A stretch of DNA of 64,000 bases from Albugo candida (GCA_905220665.1 CAJNAR010000171.1:186001-250000); one strand, 5' to 3'. Positions 9,258 through 21,816 are shown, numbered from the stretch's first letter. The notes: generated from the letters alone by a model not told the origin. Numbers and translations: made by a program.

Positions 9258-12200
9258 ATGCCGAGTCCGCATTCCTTAATGCCTCTTACTGCTTCTGATA
9301 CTTTGGAATCGCCAGCAAGAACGACAATGGTACTCAGTACGGAACAGGATCAGCATTCCAGCAGTCTGGTAAGAGTATCTCAACGATTATTGGCAGTACA
9401 TTAACGCTGTTGATATCTGATCATTAGTCACCGCAGTCGACTGATGTGAAAAATGCTGTTGATCCTGCTTCTCTCGGTAGATCAACAGCGGTGCATTCAG
9501 CCGGATCTAGTACAGGAGAGTCGATGAATAACACGGGAGCTGGTGGTGGAGCAGACAAGTATCAAGATTCTAATGCTGAGGCTATCAGTCGTACCATGAC
9601 GGACGCAAGTATGCCAAAAGAGGAGAAAGAAAGGACAATGAGTGTCAATGCTGATGCAGCGGTGGAGAATGGGCTAGAATGGAGGGATAAGGTGGAAGAT
9701 CGCAGTGCACGCCAACACATTGCACGGATTATGTGCGTATTCCGAATCGTATGCCTTGTCTTTGAATTCCCGACTGCTTTTTGTGACTTCGGTCTCTGTT
9801 TTTCCATCATTTTGTGATAGACTGACGCTGATCGTCAAGAGCGCAAATCGTCCAACTGCGATGAATTACAATCCTCGGGAAATCGCACGACGACTCGAGC
9901 ATAATCTATACATGACAGCTCTGTCGAAGGAAGAGTATGGCAACGTGCATACGCTCAAAGCTCGATTACAACAAGCGCTGGATCAATCTAGGCGACGGCA
10001 ATTGCTATATCAGCAACAAAACCCAGGTTATAGCAGTACACAGCAGATCAATCAGCAACGAACACAGGTACAAGCGCGTTCTTTCAGCCTTGAAGGACAA
10101 GAAAGGCTGCACACTCCACAAAAATTGCCTGTATCTCAGTATCCGCAACCAATTAGCCAAACTGCTCCAAGGTATCATCAGAATGTTCCATTCAGCAGCC
10201 CAGCGGTCTCACTGAGCGGTCCAAGGTCCGTCTCTATGGACTCATCGCCAATGATAAAATCGGAACGATCAGCTGTGTACGGTAACTCGATCTTGGATGA
10301 ACTAGATCGAGAAGCCGATGAAATGGCGAACGGGACTAGCGATGAACCGATTGCGATGCCGGAATCCGAGATGCAGGCAATCAACGGCTCAAAAAGCATC
10401 TTTATGAGTGGATTAAACGCTGGATCCCCATCTCTTACAGCAGTGCCAGAATTAGAAGCCGCTCACTCTATGAATTCGGTACCATTTACCACAGCTCCAA
10501 TGAGCCTACCTACAGAGATCAGTGGACCATCCAATACCACTGGAAATCCGACTGCGTCCATATCAACGAATGCGACTACTATCGGGTCAACTATGTATCA
10601 GGGGATGAATCTCACCGATGCACAAATGCAGCAGATACAACAGCTTCAGCAATTCCAACAGCTTCGACGCATGCAACAATTACAGCAAATGCAGCGTCAG
10701 CAACACGTTACTGGTTCAGCGATGCCACAACAATCGAAAATATCCAAACCACCTGCATCCACTGAAGGCGTATCAACGATCCCGATCACTTCAGGCTCGC
10801 TACTTGCGTCCAAACGAGTGGAAGAGAGTCCAAATACTGCTACTTACACTACAAATGCTTCCGTGCCACCCACTCTTCCTTTAAATCAAGCAGCAATTGC
10901 TCAGAAACGAGAGGAACTCAAGAGAAGGCTGGTACAACTCAAACATGCTCGCACGTGTACTAATGCGGAATGCGCAGTCGACTACTGTGGTCGAGTGAAG
11001 GTGCTTCTAGCACATGTGTCGCGATGCACAGAACCGGCATGCATCACAATCGGCTGCAAATCCACACGACAATTGCTATCTCATTTTCGAAAATGTAGGA
11101 ACATGCAATGTGAAGTCTGCAGCGCTATTCGACCCCCAATGAATGAACAAGAACAACGGCTTGTACTTCGCCGTCAACAAGAACGGCTGTGCATGTTGCG
11201 TCATGTCAGCACATGTGCTGAGGCGACTTGTACCCTTCCATATTGTGCAAGCATGAAGAACCTGTGGAAGCACATCTGTCAATGCCACCAGCGCCAGTGT
11301 CGAACGGATCATTGTATTTCTTCCCGGTATGTTCTCTCGCACTTTAAACAGTGCAACAAAGTTGTCTGTGAAGTCTGCGGACCCGTTCGACGTGCGATCA
11401 AAATTGTGGATCTGTGCAAACGCAACGCCGCACAATTACAAACGGCCATTGCTCAAAGCCCAGAAACTATACGCAGTTTGATCCGAATTATGAATACAGT
11501 CTCATTCAACGCAAATGAAGGTTTGAATGATCTCGATGAAGACGCGGGCGCTAGAGCTGCAGGTGCGACCACAAGTCCGGATATCTCAATGAAGGCATCT
11601 TATGCTCAAATGGGAGTCGATACAAAGGAGGAAAAAATGACACTGTCATCTGAGGCTGTCGAGAGTTCTGGTGAAATCACAGCCAAACGCAAACCATTAC
11701 GTTTGCAGACAGAAAAGGAGAAAAAAAAGAGAAGAAAGGAGCAAGCAAAAATTGCCAAGGCTCGAACACTAGCAAGAGCTCAAGCCAATGTCCCCGGTAC
11801 GAACGGCAATCGGGGTACGTCTTTTGAAGCGGGAGTATCGGAATTAAGTACCAGACTTGCTCTCGCACGCACTGGAACAACAGCTTCAAGTGGCTTGGTC
11901 GTTCGAGGAATGCCTTCTGCACTGCGGACCGACCAACTTGTAACACAACAAGATATTTCTTTTCTGGACTCTATGACAGCTGAGCAGCTGGATGAGCACA
12001 TACGATCACTACGGTTCAATTTCTGTGGTTACATCTCGCTGACCGAATTGAAAAATCGTCTCATGCCATTGCTCTCAAAGCTGATGGAAAGTGAGCATGG
12101 CTGGGCGTTCAACAGCCCTGTGGACCCCGTACAATGGAACATCCCGGATTATTTTGATATCATAAAATGTCCAATGGATTTAGGAGCGATCAAGAAACGA

Positions 12201-15200
12201 TTGGAAAACGAGCATTACAACAGTGTGGACGCATTTGCCGCAGACGTACGACTCGTCTTTGAGAATTGCATCGCGTACAACAGCAGCACGAACAAATTTA
12301 ATATCGCAGCGAAGCAGCTTTTGACACAATTTGAGAAAACTCTGACAAGCCTGAAATCTCAATTAGAGCGACAGCTTTGTCGTCGATGTGAGCAACGGCG
12401 AGAAGAAATGTGTCAGCTATGTGGAGGCGACTCGTTCAAGTTTGCTCCTTGTATGCTATTTTGCAGTGGTCCTTGTCGAGGTCGTATTCGAAGGCATACC
12501 CACTATTACAGCGATCCGCGAGGGGAACATCATTGGTGCTCCACATGCTACAAACAGATGAAAGATGGTCCGATTGATCTCGCTTCTTTGCCCCAGCTTG
12601 CCAGTGTCACTTCCTCCACAAAAAACCTGCAAGAATTTGCCAACTCGTTCGGATCTGAAAAATACAACAGCTCCGATCAAACTCTCACAAAGGCTGTGCT
12701 CGTCAAACGGAAAAATAGCGAAGTAGCAGAAGAACCTTGGGTGGAATGCGACTCTTGTAAACTGTGGTATCATCAGATTTGCGCTCTTTTCAATGAGCGA
12801 AATCACGCCATTTCGGGCGAACAGGAACCATTCGTATGTCCGATATGTGTGAAGAAACAGCGAACTACAGGAGTCAAACCATCGATTGACAATGGGCTCA
12901 AGGCATCACGTTTACCAATCACTCGTATGGCCAAGTTAATTGAGGATCGAGTGAATCAAGCAATCAAGAAAGCCAACGAGGAAGAAGCCACACGAATGGG
13001 TAATCTCGGCAATCGCGAAAGTATCGGATGTGGGGCAGGTGTGCATGGAACGGAACTCAACTCCACAACACGATTGGCAATCACCGTGCGGGAAGTACTG
13101 AGTGTGGACAAATTGGTGCAAGTGAAGACAAGGATGGGTGCGTTATTGTCCGCACATTATTGCAAGCCAAAGTCGCCAAATAAGCAAATGGATGCACGAC
13201 AACAATCGTTTGGGCAGAAAGCGACTAAAAGAAAGCGAGCAGCATTGCAGGAAGGCCCTAATGATCAAAGATCCGACTCTGCAGACGCTTCCGCTTTGCA
13301 TCTGACGTATCGATCGCGCTGTATCTGCGTATTCCAAGAGCTAGATGGAGTGGATGTACTCATATTCACGCTCTACGTTCAAGAGTATGGTCCAGAATCT
13401 CTGGCGCCGAATGCTGGTCGGGTATACGTATCGTACTTGGACTCGGTCAACTACTTCCAGCCAAAAAAGTGGCGAACGTTGATGCATCAACAAGTAATGC
13501 TGGGGTTTTTGCAAGACAGCAAGCAACGCGGATTCCACACTGCGCACATATGGAGCTGTCCTCCGCTCAAAGGAGATGATTACATCTTCTTCTGTAAGCC
13601 CGAGAATCAGAAAATTCCAAAATCAGCGCGTTTGCGGCAATGGTATCATAAATTGTTGCAGGAAGCGAAAAAAGAGAAGATTGTTGTCAACATATCCAAT
13701 TTATACGCAGACTATTATCTGAAGAAGAAAGAAGCGCATGAACTACCGTACTTTGAAGGCGATTATTGGCCCAGGCTCGCCGAGGACCTTCTCAAGCAGC
13801 TTGAGGACAAGTCTGGACGCGGAGAAATCAATATCCGAGAGGAACTGGCTCATCCGAGTGATAGTGGACTGAAAGCAGATCCATCAACTCTGCCTACTGA
13901 CGAAAAACAATCCAGACGGACGTCACCTGCGGCTGCGGAGGCCCGTCCAGAAAGAAGTGTGGAAGGCAACAATGCCTGTACTGGTAAAACCAATTTCATG
14001 ACGAAAAGTAAGAAAAAAAGAGGACGCAAAACCAAGCGATCAGTACACTCTCCGAGAATCACTAGCCCTGAGCCTTCGATTTCTGATAGTGGATCGCAAC
14101 CAGCACAAGGCACACGCAGCAACACGAAGAAGAAATCCAAAAAGCCGAAACAATCCCAATTGAATCGATTATCGACCTCGATCAAAGGCAAGGCGATCGT
14201 GAATCCGGATCCATTGATGCAAAAGCTCAAAGTCATCCTTGAGCCTCAAAAGGATGATTTTTTTGTTGTCGACTTGTACCCAAAGTGTCACAAATGCGGG
14301 ACCCCAAATGTCAATCTACCTTACTGGGAAGTTTATACAGTTCCTCCAACGTCGACTGTCATTGAGCTCATCGATGCCGTTAAAAAAGCCCGTACTTCGT
14401 CAAGTGCACGGAACTCACCTCCAAGGCACTATCATCATTACTACTGCTTGAAGTGTTATGAAGCCAACAAGAATCAAATACAACATCGGATCACCCAAGC
14501 TGAATGTGCTTCTATCTGGGCCGAGAATCTAAGCACAACAGTTTTCGAATCACAAGACAATGCTAATCGCATAGCAGACGTGGATCTCCAGGAGATAAAA
14601 TACCGGCTACTTTTGAGGCATATTGATCCTATCACTGATCAAGCAAGAAAGCCTGTTCTAGCGTCTCCTACGGCGGACCCCACGCAGCTATCGCAAGACA
14701 CAGGGCAGCAAAAGATAAAATGTGAGCAAGACGATTCGTTGAAAGAAATATCGACCACAAGCGATTCGGAGAAGCCATCAGAGAACTTGGTCGCGAATCT
14801 ACACCAAGATTTAGATGATGTTCTCATGCCGTGTGAGATCTTCGACACCCGCGAATCATTTTTAATGTATTGTCAGAATAATCACTGCCAATTCGATCAA
14901 ATACGACGCGCCAAACATTCTTCCATGATGGTGCTGTACCACTTGTTCAATCAAGGGACTACAGGCTTCACATTTACTTGCTCTGGCTGTCGCTCACTAC
15001 TGGCACATGGAAATCGTTGGAATTGCTCCGTTTGCCCATTGTTCAATCTCTGTGACGAATGTAATGGAAAAGTCAGACACCAACATCCACTTCATGTGTT
15101 TAGAGTAATCGCGATTCCAAGACTTACAATAGACGAACGAGAGGTAGAAATTGGCACAAAGGAGCAGGCCAGTATGAAGGGGTTGCAATTGTATGCAAAA

Positions 15201-15887
15201 GTCAAGAGAGACTCAAAGTTGAGAAGCTCGCACATTGAAGGGATACAAAAGTCGACGACTTACAAAGAAGCTGATAGGAGCATCTCCAACCAGATCAAAA
15301 TCGAGTCATTGACGTCACCGCGGACGCTTCAATCGGAACATCTTAGCAAGGCTGAGAACGCAAACAAAAAACGCAAGGTGTACCAGCAATCTCCACTTGC
15401 ATCTCCAGCTAACCCACAAGGCTCAGGCGCTTTTGGCAGTCGGGAAAGCGCAACGATATCGAAAGTTGAGGCCACATTCCGGGGAAAAAGCTCAAATATG
15501 GATTCGAGTAAAAAGCTCAAAAGAATCCACAATGTCGACCCACAGCTTCTTGTTCAGCTCGAACATGCCAGCAGCTGTGCAATGGCTGAGTGCACATTCG
15601 TCAATTGCCATAGAATTCAAGCGATGCTCAAACATGGTTCCGTCTGTGAGCTACGGGCAACAGGCTCATGCGTTTTATGTAAACGTATTGTCGGGCTATT
15701 ATCAGCGCATGCACGTCAATGTCTGAAAGAGTATGACGCATGTCAAGTTCCTCGCTGCACAGACATTCGACGGCATCTTCACAAACAGATAAAACAACGA
15801 CAATGGCAATCATTGAAAGATGCGGACACTCTCTCTCAGACGCACAATACGAGTGAAATGATAGAAGAGCATTCCGACATGAAGTGA
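9258..15887 (+). CDS. CBP/p300-type histone acetyltransferase (KAT3), three exons, 2160 aa
   Basis: Transcriptional co-activator that acetylates histones. Exons: 9258-9368, 9428-9732, 9821-15887. Domains in order: a KIX-like domain (about 121-195) whose two halves are joined by intron 2 (EWRDKVEDRSARQHIARI | ILTLIVK...RRLEHNLYMTALSKEEY); a Gln-rich segment (about 405-430); two tandem TAZ zinc fingers (506-666); a bromodomain (883-981, with IPDYFDIIKCPMDLG and FENCIAYNSS); cysteine clusters and a PHD finger (986-1150); the KAT11 catalytic domain (about 1299-1460); a CxxC element (1624-1692); a ZZ finger (1842-1903); and a third TAZ (2044-2130). The p300 catalytic landmarks are present: YLDSV, HIWSCPP, LRQWY and ELPYFEGDYWP. 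Order resembles plant HAC and animal p300. Confidence 0.93.
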
Positions 15888-17013
15888 CCGAAGTATATTT
15901 TCGTTAATGTAGCAGCATGGGTGCGTGCAGATGCTACCAATTATATACATAGTAGCTTTTTGTGGACGTGAAACCTAGCATGGGGTCGTCAACAGCTCGC
16001 AACGAGTTGCAGTAGTTTGTTGTATAGCAATAGAAGCATTTTGACGATCAAAAGGATTACCCAATAATCTTATGGTACTGTTTGCGCTCCAGAGAAATAA
16101 ATTATAGGGCGATATAGACCAAGTATAGCTCGTAGAATGACGATTACTGAACCAGAATGCTTCATTGAAGTCAGCAATGGATTCTTGCATGACTAGTCGG
16201 GATCAACTTTTGGTTTCGTCGCCCCAAAAGCAATGCTATTATTGGCTGCAATGACGGATTCGCGCTTTTCTGCACGAAATCAGCGGATTGTACTCGTGAT
16301 CAATGAGAGCCCTCACTTCAACCCATTCGATTGTACTTGTTATGAATAAGAGAGCCTTTTGTCTGAAATGTCTCAGAATTGATGACATACTTTCACTGGT
16401 TCTGGGCTTTCGTAGCAAAAACGGTGTCCGTATCGGAATCAGTAGCCGTGTCATCCAAGCGTAAATCACTCTCAATCACGACGAGCAGTGATGATGTACA
16501 CAAAGCTTCGAGAGGTGTCTGTATTTGTGGATTGAGATGTATATACATGTAGCAAGGCTACGTAGCTGTTGGCTACGGCATATGCTCTCCAAAAAGAATC
16601 TCAACTTGCAATTATCTAAACGGGGGAAAATTGTCAATCTCGACTTGAGGCTAAGCTCGTTTTCATCGTCTGCTGGGGACTAACTGAACGTCGCACCGTT
16701 GATTCTTATAAACAACATAATGCTAACCGCGCTGATTGACTGTGTACGGTCATATTTACTAAGCACTTGAAGAAGTGAAACGCGCTTGACAAAGTCAGTT
16801 AGCTAGTAAAAAAACTCGTTACTTCATGATGCTTCGTTCAATTAATTCAAGATATAAATTCTTCCAAGCCTTCATACATTATGATCCTAAAGTCTTCCAA
16901 GTTTTCTAGCAATTGGTTGCATGTACTGAACAGGCTTTCTCGCATCTCACTAGGTACGCCGGTTAGACTTTCGAGAAGATTGCGAGTTGCCATCGGCTCT
17001 TGCAATATGCCAT
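15888..17013. other. Mostly non-coding, with unresolved coding-like fragments on the minus strand
   Basis: Three minus-strand pieces look protein-like but could not be assembled into a phase-consistent gene: around 16520-16397 (acidic, ending TVFATKAQNQ), 16386-16239 (MSSILRHFRQKALLFITST...) and 16190-15975 (MQESIADFNEAFWFSNRH...). They may be exons of a small gene or remains of one. The interval 16560-17010 shows nothing recognisable. Confidence 0.3.
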
Positions 17014-17850
17014 TTAGGATGTTTTCGTAGTCTTCAATCGAGAAATTTTGGGAATCGTTCCAACGAGCAGTGACGCATCTGATGACTGGCCTTCCTCCTC
17101 GAGCTTGCGTTTGCTACACCGATGTGTTTGTATCGTGCTAGGTACAGGAACTTGACTTCTTACCCCTATCTTCCTGTTTGCAATCGAAGCCAAAATGTTT
17201 CTCGTGTTGATGCCATTGGCATGCGGTGTAAAATTCCGTAGCACTCGATTATGTCGCGTCTCTTGAGGAACCCGTCTTCTTAGTTGACGTCGTACATACT
17301 GTTCTTGGCCAGATATGAATCGTACGAAATTGCCACCGTTACAACTTCGCTGATGAACGATCCCGAAGCCATGAACCTTTGCTGTAGATTCCGGATGTGT
17401 CGTAAGACGCGCCTCGATGTTTCCAAGACGATCTCGAACTGCTTCAATTCCTCCGTCCAGTGTACTCATGATCGTCCTTTGTCCCTGCACAATTCTGTTG
17501 ACCATGCTTCGTTGAGACTCGATCAGCGAGTCAAGCCTTGTGTTGATTCCCAGGCGATCGTTTCGATGCTCCGTCGCCATTCGATCGATAAAGAGATCTT
17601 TCTCATTGAGGTTCTTCATCAGATCTTGACTTTGCTTCATCAGATCTTGACTTTGCTTCATCAGATCTTGATTTTGCTTCATCAGATCTTGATTTTGCTT
17701 CATCAGATCTTGATTTTGCTTCCGCGAACTCTCCTTTTCCTCTTGAACTTGCAGGATGAGTCTCCAGAAGCTATCTTTTTCCCTTTGTAGTTGCTGGATT
17801 TGCTCTCTGAAGATGGCATTCTCAGCGCGGAGGACATCTGCTTCTGTCAT
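17014..17850 (-). CDS. Coiled-coil protein with tandem heptad repeats, unknown function
   Basis: Single-exon gene of 278 residues starting MTEADVLRAE. The N-terminal 110 residues form a long coiled coil that includes five consecutive seven-residue units (QNQDLMK three times, then QSQDLMK twice), encoded by five near-identical 21-bp units at 17614-17718. A middle helical part (SLIESQRSMVNRIVQGQRT) is followed by a basic, arginine-rich C-terminus (QYVRRQLRRRVPQE; CSKRKLEEE). No known catalytic domain, signal peptide or membrane segment is visible. A nuclear or cytoskeletal scaffold role would be guesswork. Isolated between two gene-poor stretches, next to a transposon relic; possibly lineage-specific. 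Confidence 0.7.
   Translation of the reverse strand: MTEADVLRAENAIFREQIQQLQREKDSFWRLILQVQEEKESSRKQNQDLMKQNQDLMKQNQDLMKQSQDLMKQSQDLMKNLNEKDLFIDRMATEHRNDRLGINTRLDSLIESQRSMVNRIVQGQRTIMSTLDGGIEAVRDRLGNIEARLTTHPESTAKVHGFGIVHQRSCNGGNFVRFISGQEQYVRRQLRRRVPQETRHNRVLRNFTPHANGINTRNILASIANRKIGVRSQVPVPSTIQTHRCSKRKLEEEGQSSDASLLVGTIPKISRLKTTKTS
17614..17718 (-). repeat. Tandem repeat: five copies of a 21-bp unit encoding a heptad
   Basis: Plus-strand unit cttcatcagatcttgaNtttg, five contiguous copies with one variable base (c in two copies, t in three). Each codes for one coiled-coil heptad in the gene at 17014-17850. Because units are a multiple of three, copy-number change would lengthen the coil without a frameshift. 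Confidence 0.95.
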
Positions 17851-18064
17851 GGTCAAATGCTGGCTTTTTTATTTTTGAAAAGCAAGGAATTTATATGATC
17901 TACAGTGTTCTTCCGTATAAGTATTATCTATCGAGCTGGGATAATAGTGTGCAGGACATCAGCAAGTAATTGGGCATAGAGGGCTTCTATACTTCTATCT
18001 TTGTGATATAATTATAAGCGAAATAGTACCCGTTATAAAAACTGAATGAACCTCGCATTTGGGA

Positions 18065-18096
18065 GCAAGAACGCAAGAACGCAAGAACGCAAGAAC
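18065..18096. repeat. Minisatellite, four copies of gcaagaac
   Basis: Four perfect contiguous copies of the 8-bp unit gcaagaac in non-coding DNA upstream of the coiled-coil gene start. Confidence 0.9.
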
Positions 18097-18339
18097 GACT
18101 TCAATTCATTTCAGAGCACGACATGTGACAATAGGAATCATGATTTAGTGAGTAGAAAAATATATTGACCTTCACCACGGCTCGCATTCCATCTGGGTGC
18201 CGCGTTCACTGTATCTGCATAAGTCAGCAAATGTAGAAGATACTCATACTGTTAATGAATTAGTTCCCGTGCATTTCACATCTTTTCGGAAGCTTCAAAC
18301 CAGGCCGGTGCGTTAATCAGATTATAGCTCCAACAGCGA

Positions 18340-18640
18340 TTTGAAAGAGACTGCGGAGCTAAAATCGTGTGGATGGTGTCATTATCCTGCTGTAGCTAGC
18401 AAGTTATTCCAGTGCAAATAGCTGAAAAGCTTTAAGCTCAGCATGCGCAGTGTCTTGACGTTTTTGAAAAGTTATCAGCGACATCTTTCTTGTTAGGAGG
18501 AGTTTTCCAAGGAAGTGGCTGATGGCCCATCCAGATTTTTTTTCTCATCTATAAAGACGATGTTTTCTGCGCTACACTGCCATATAACATAAGCATGCCC
18601 TCTTGATCCTGATAGCTACCATATGCAGGGTGACAAACTA
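18340..18640 (-). mobile_element. Decayed Tc1/mariner-type transposase fragment
   Basis: On the minus strand two signature blocks of DD-type Tc1/mariner transposases can be read: NIVFIDEKKNLDGP (about 18568-18523), matching the first-aspartate block (FSDEKKFNLDGP in intact elements), and LQQDNDTIHT (about 18394-18363), matching the second-aspartate block (QQDNAPIHT). The frame between and around them is broken by stops, and the blocks are closer together than in intact elements, so this is a deleted, non-functional relic. Terminal inverted repeats were not found. The family assignment rests on the two blocks. Confidence 0.7.
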
Positions 18641-19436
18641 GCCTTTCCTGGCTAAATCCAGCATGCATCATGTCGCGTTGGATGCCCCTAACATCGTCTT
18701 GCACCTGATCGTCACCTAGTTGTCGCGCGCTCTTTTGATCGCTGTTTTCATGTCAATTCTACCAGAGGTCTCCTTTTCTTGTAGTTAATTGTTCAGAAAA
18801 GCATTTGTCTACCCATTGGCTAAGAACAACATGTTATGTGGAGTTGTAAAGGTAAAATGGCATGGTGTCGATTGAACTTTAATCTGATATGGATTGAACA
18901 GCTCCGAGCTTCCCTGTGTGCATATCTGCTAGCTGGCGATATCCTACTTGAATTTGTCGTAGATCGTGCAGATCTTTACTTGAAATAGCGCTTCACTCGG
19001 TACTAGTGAATGCCCTGTGGTGGATGGAGCACATCGACGGTTCACAGCATATTGTAGATCCTATCGGATTTATTATGCTTCTACTACTTGGAAAGTGTTA
19101 AGGAGACTTAGAATTTCCTACAAATCACCATTTTACCAATCTCAGGGTGCTTACAAAAGGTTGCTGCTTCGTACCACATCTGGCCATATGATGCTTCGAT
19201 AAGTTGTTTGAAAAACTTTAGAGCGTATTTAGCGCAGTATTTTCAGCCAATTAAATTTCCTCAGTATCTATCGCATCGAAATTGCACCGCCAAAGTTGAA
19301 TAAAACATTGAGAAAAGTCAAATTTGACCAAAGTTGAATCACTGGATAATTACTTATCTTCTGTAAAGCATTACAGTAAAGAGACTTGATTTAGACCAAC
19401 AAAGTCCTATCATCCACAAACAGCTCCTAGAAAATA

Positions 19437-20519
19437 ATGAATAGCGGGCAACAATCAAACATCGCAGGTACGTCTGGTCGACGAGGAGCTGCTGTGGCTG
19501 CAAGATTGCTTGGACGAGATGGAAGACCACACAATGAAGAAGCACATGCGGTGAGACTTAATGTGCTGAACAGTAGTGTGCAGGAGGCAAGGGACGCTCG
19601 TAGCTCTCGCATTATCATGTGGGCAATCACATTTATCAGTGTACCGCAGATATTGGCATCTATAGTGGTTTTATCGCTAAAATGGCACACAAGGGAAAAA
19701 CTTTTCTCAAGCGCTTGCTATCGTTTGCAAGTATGGGTTCTAGTACAGGCTATCCATATGAGTGTTGTTCTTGGGGTGGAATGGATTGTATATTATCTCA
19801 ACACATGTTATACGAACCGTGTAATCGAGCTACGAGAACAATACATGCGGTATCTAGGGAACATCAAGTATGGTCTGGATTTGCTGGGCGTATTTTGGTT
19901 TCTTGTGGGAAATATGTGGGTGATTAGCGATGATGATGCCCAAAACGGAAAACCCGACGCGGCAAACGGCGAAAGACAAGAAGATGTTGCCCCGCTGAGT
20001 CCATCCCATTGTGACTCGAGTCTCTATCAACTCGCCTTTTGGATGATTGTCATCACCTATGTCAAGATATTCCTTCCCTGCATTCTACTGCTCATACTTT
20101 TACCCGTGATTTGCTTTTGTTTACCATGCCTGATTCGAGTGCTCAGTCGTTTCCAGGATCCGATGCGAGGAAAAGGGGCGTCACACGAGGTAAATAAGAA
20201 ATAGTGCTTGTGGATATAGCAGCTGACATCAATTCTTCCACAGACAATAGCGCGCCTGGCATGCACAAACTACAAGCAAGACATGTTTGCTCGAGACGAT
20301 TGCAACTGCTGCATTTGCTTGAATGATTACGTCGAAGAGGAAGAGCTGCGTCTACTTCCATGCCGGCACCATTTCCATAAGCAGTGCGCTGATGAATGGC
20401 TTATTGTGAATGCAACCTGCCCGACTTGTCGATTATCAATTTACGAGACAGCCTCCGAGGACTCGGAGCAACAAGGGTATCGACTTGGATCACGAAACGA
20501 TATTTTCCAAGTTGTGTAG
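19437..20519 (+). CDS. Multi-pass membrane RING-H2 E3 ubiquitin ligase candidate
   Basis: Exons 19437-20189 and 20244-20519 (54-bp intron, phase 0); 342 residues. The N-terminus is hydrophilic; hydrophobic segments follow at about 60-80, 95-117, 147-165 and 200-245, the last very long and cysteine-containing. The C-terminus carries a RING-H2 finger from about residue 270 (CCICLNDY...LPCRHHFHKQCADEW...CPTCR), with all eight zinc ligands. Such proteins anchor E2-dependent ubiquitination to membranes; substrate unknown. The intron separates membrane and RING parts. Resembles plant At1g12760-like RING proteins in layout. Confidence 0.85.
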
Positions 20520-20668
20520 TGGCAAGCACCAGAATCATCCGCTATTTATATCATTGTGGCGAAGGATCCTATCGTTACATGTCCAGCGAAATAGGCGTTC
20601 ACCGTATTTCGATACTGATTGTCTGATAAAATCAATAAAGTAAGTGGCAAGGATTTGTACTTGACTTC

Positions 20669-21811
20669 ATGAGCATACAAGCTTTCCACGAAGTTTGCAA
20701 AACACGAAGCAGACAGTATGATTTGGACTGTATTCTTTTTCTCGATCTTTCGAAGCTCGGATTGCGCTCTGTGATGGGGTTGGATTCATGTCGTAATCTC
20801 ACAGTTTTGAATCTTTCGAGCAATTTGGTTTGTTGGATATATGTTCGGATCCATGACGTGCTGATTGTGATGCAACTGGTATTGATGCTAGCTATCCTCA
20901 GTAGAGGACGTCTATTCCTTCTCGTATTTACAGAGCCTCAATTTGGCACAAAACCAATTAGCTACAATTGGTACGTGATCCAAGGCTACTGAGTACCAAG
21001 CTTATGCCCAATGCTGAATAACGGCATACATAGATGATATGTGCGATATGCCGATGATGGAGTCTCTCATCCTTGATGTAGGGTGATTGTTTGGGCATTT
21101 GCAGATGGCCGAGACTTACACAGTGTGTGCTTCAAGGGAAACAGCATTTCAGCTATAGATTTCAAGGAACTTGCAATAAAGGTATTGGATGCTCATGTTA
21201 AGGATCAGCGTGGACTAATTTCTTGAAAGCTTCCGAGATTGCAAAGGCTCAGTTTTGAAGACAATCCTCTTTGCAGGGATATGAACCGAGTCTTTAATAT
21301 GATTTTGGACGCCAGATTCTCCAACCTCACAATCGTGAACGATACAACACTCGCATTCTGCAAGGTGGGTGATATTTTGCCAAGTATTGACGTCGCAGGA
21401 AGCTTGTAGACAATGTGATCATGTTACTAGAGAGCTGAAGTCCCGACGACTAGCTCGATTTCTAATGAGAGCTCGATGAAGGCCAAATTGAGAAGTATAT
21501 GGACGCAACTCGTGTTCATTCAATTATAAATGCACCCAATGTAGACGTCCAATGTGCGCCAGCTGATTTAGACTTGGAAGCTTTCATCAAAGATACAACG
21601 CGGAATCTGAGTGGTATTGCAGCCTTTCCTTCTCATAGTCAATGTAAATAACCTTTAAACAATCTTTAGAATCTTTGCAGCGGTTCGAGAAGAATTTTAT
21701 TGCGGAATGTGGCAAAGCGGCCGAGGGCCTACAGGGGCAGGTTCCAAATTCAAGCATAAATATCACACAAATAGAAGCGTCTGCTTAGCAACCGACGCTG
21801 TAGAGCATTAA
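20669..21811 (+). CDS. Leucine-rich-repeat protein (seven exons)
   Basis: Exons 20669-20827, 20892-20970, 21105-21181, 21230-21364, 21431-21494, 21545-21613 and 21681-21811 give 237 residues with consistent phases. The N-terminal half holds SDS22-type LRRs: ILFLDLSKLGLRSV, LTVLNLSSN, then after splicing a 22-residue spaced repeat ending LQSLNLAQNQLATI, FKGNSISAIDF and an LRR-cap-like LPRLQRLSFEDNPLCRD. The C-terminal part (CGMWQSGRGPTGAG) is unrecognised. The LRR register supports introns 1 and 2; the last three introns rest on splice consensus and phase only, and the 134-bp intron could hide a micro-exon. A scaffold or regulatory role is likely by family. Confidence 0.7.
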
Positions 21812-21816
21812 CAAGA

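Larger units (their letters stand above)
17851..19436. other. Gene-poor region of about 1.6 kb
   Basis: No intact gene. It contains a short 8-bp tandem repeat and the decayed transposase described separately. The rest, including the 0.8 kb before the RING-H2 gene, shows no recognised feature. Confidence 0.5.
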
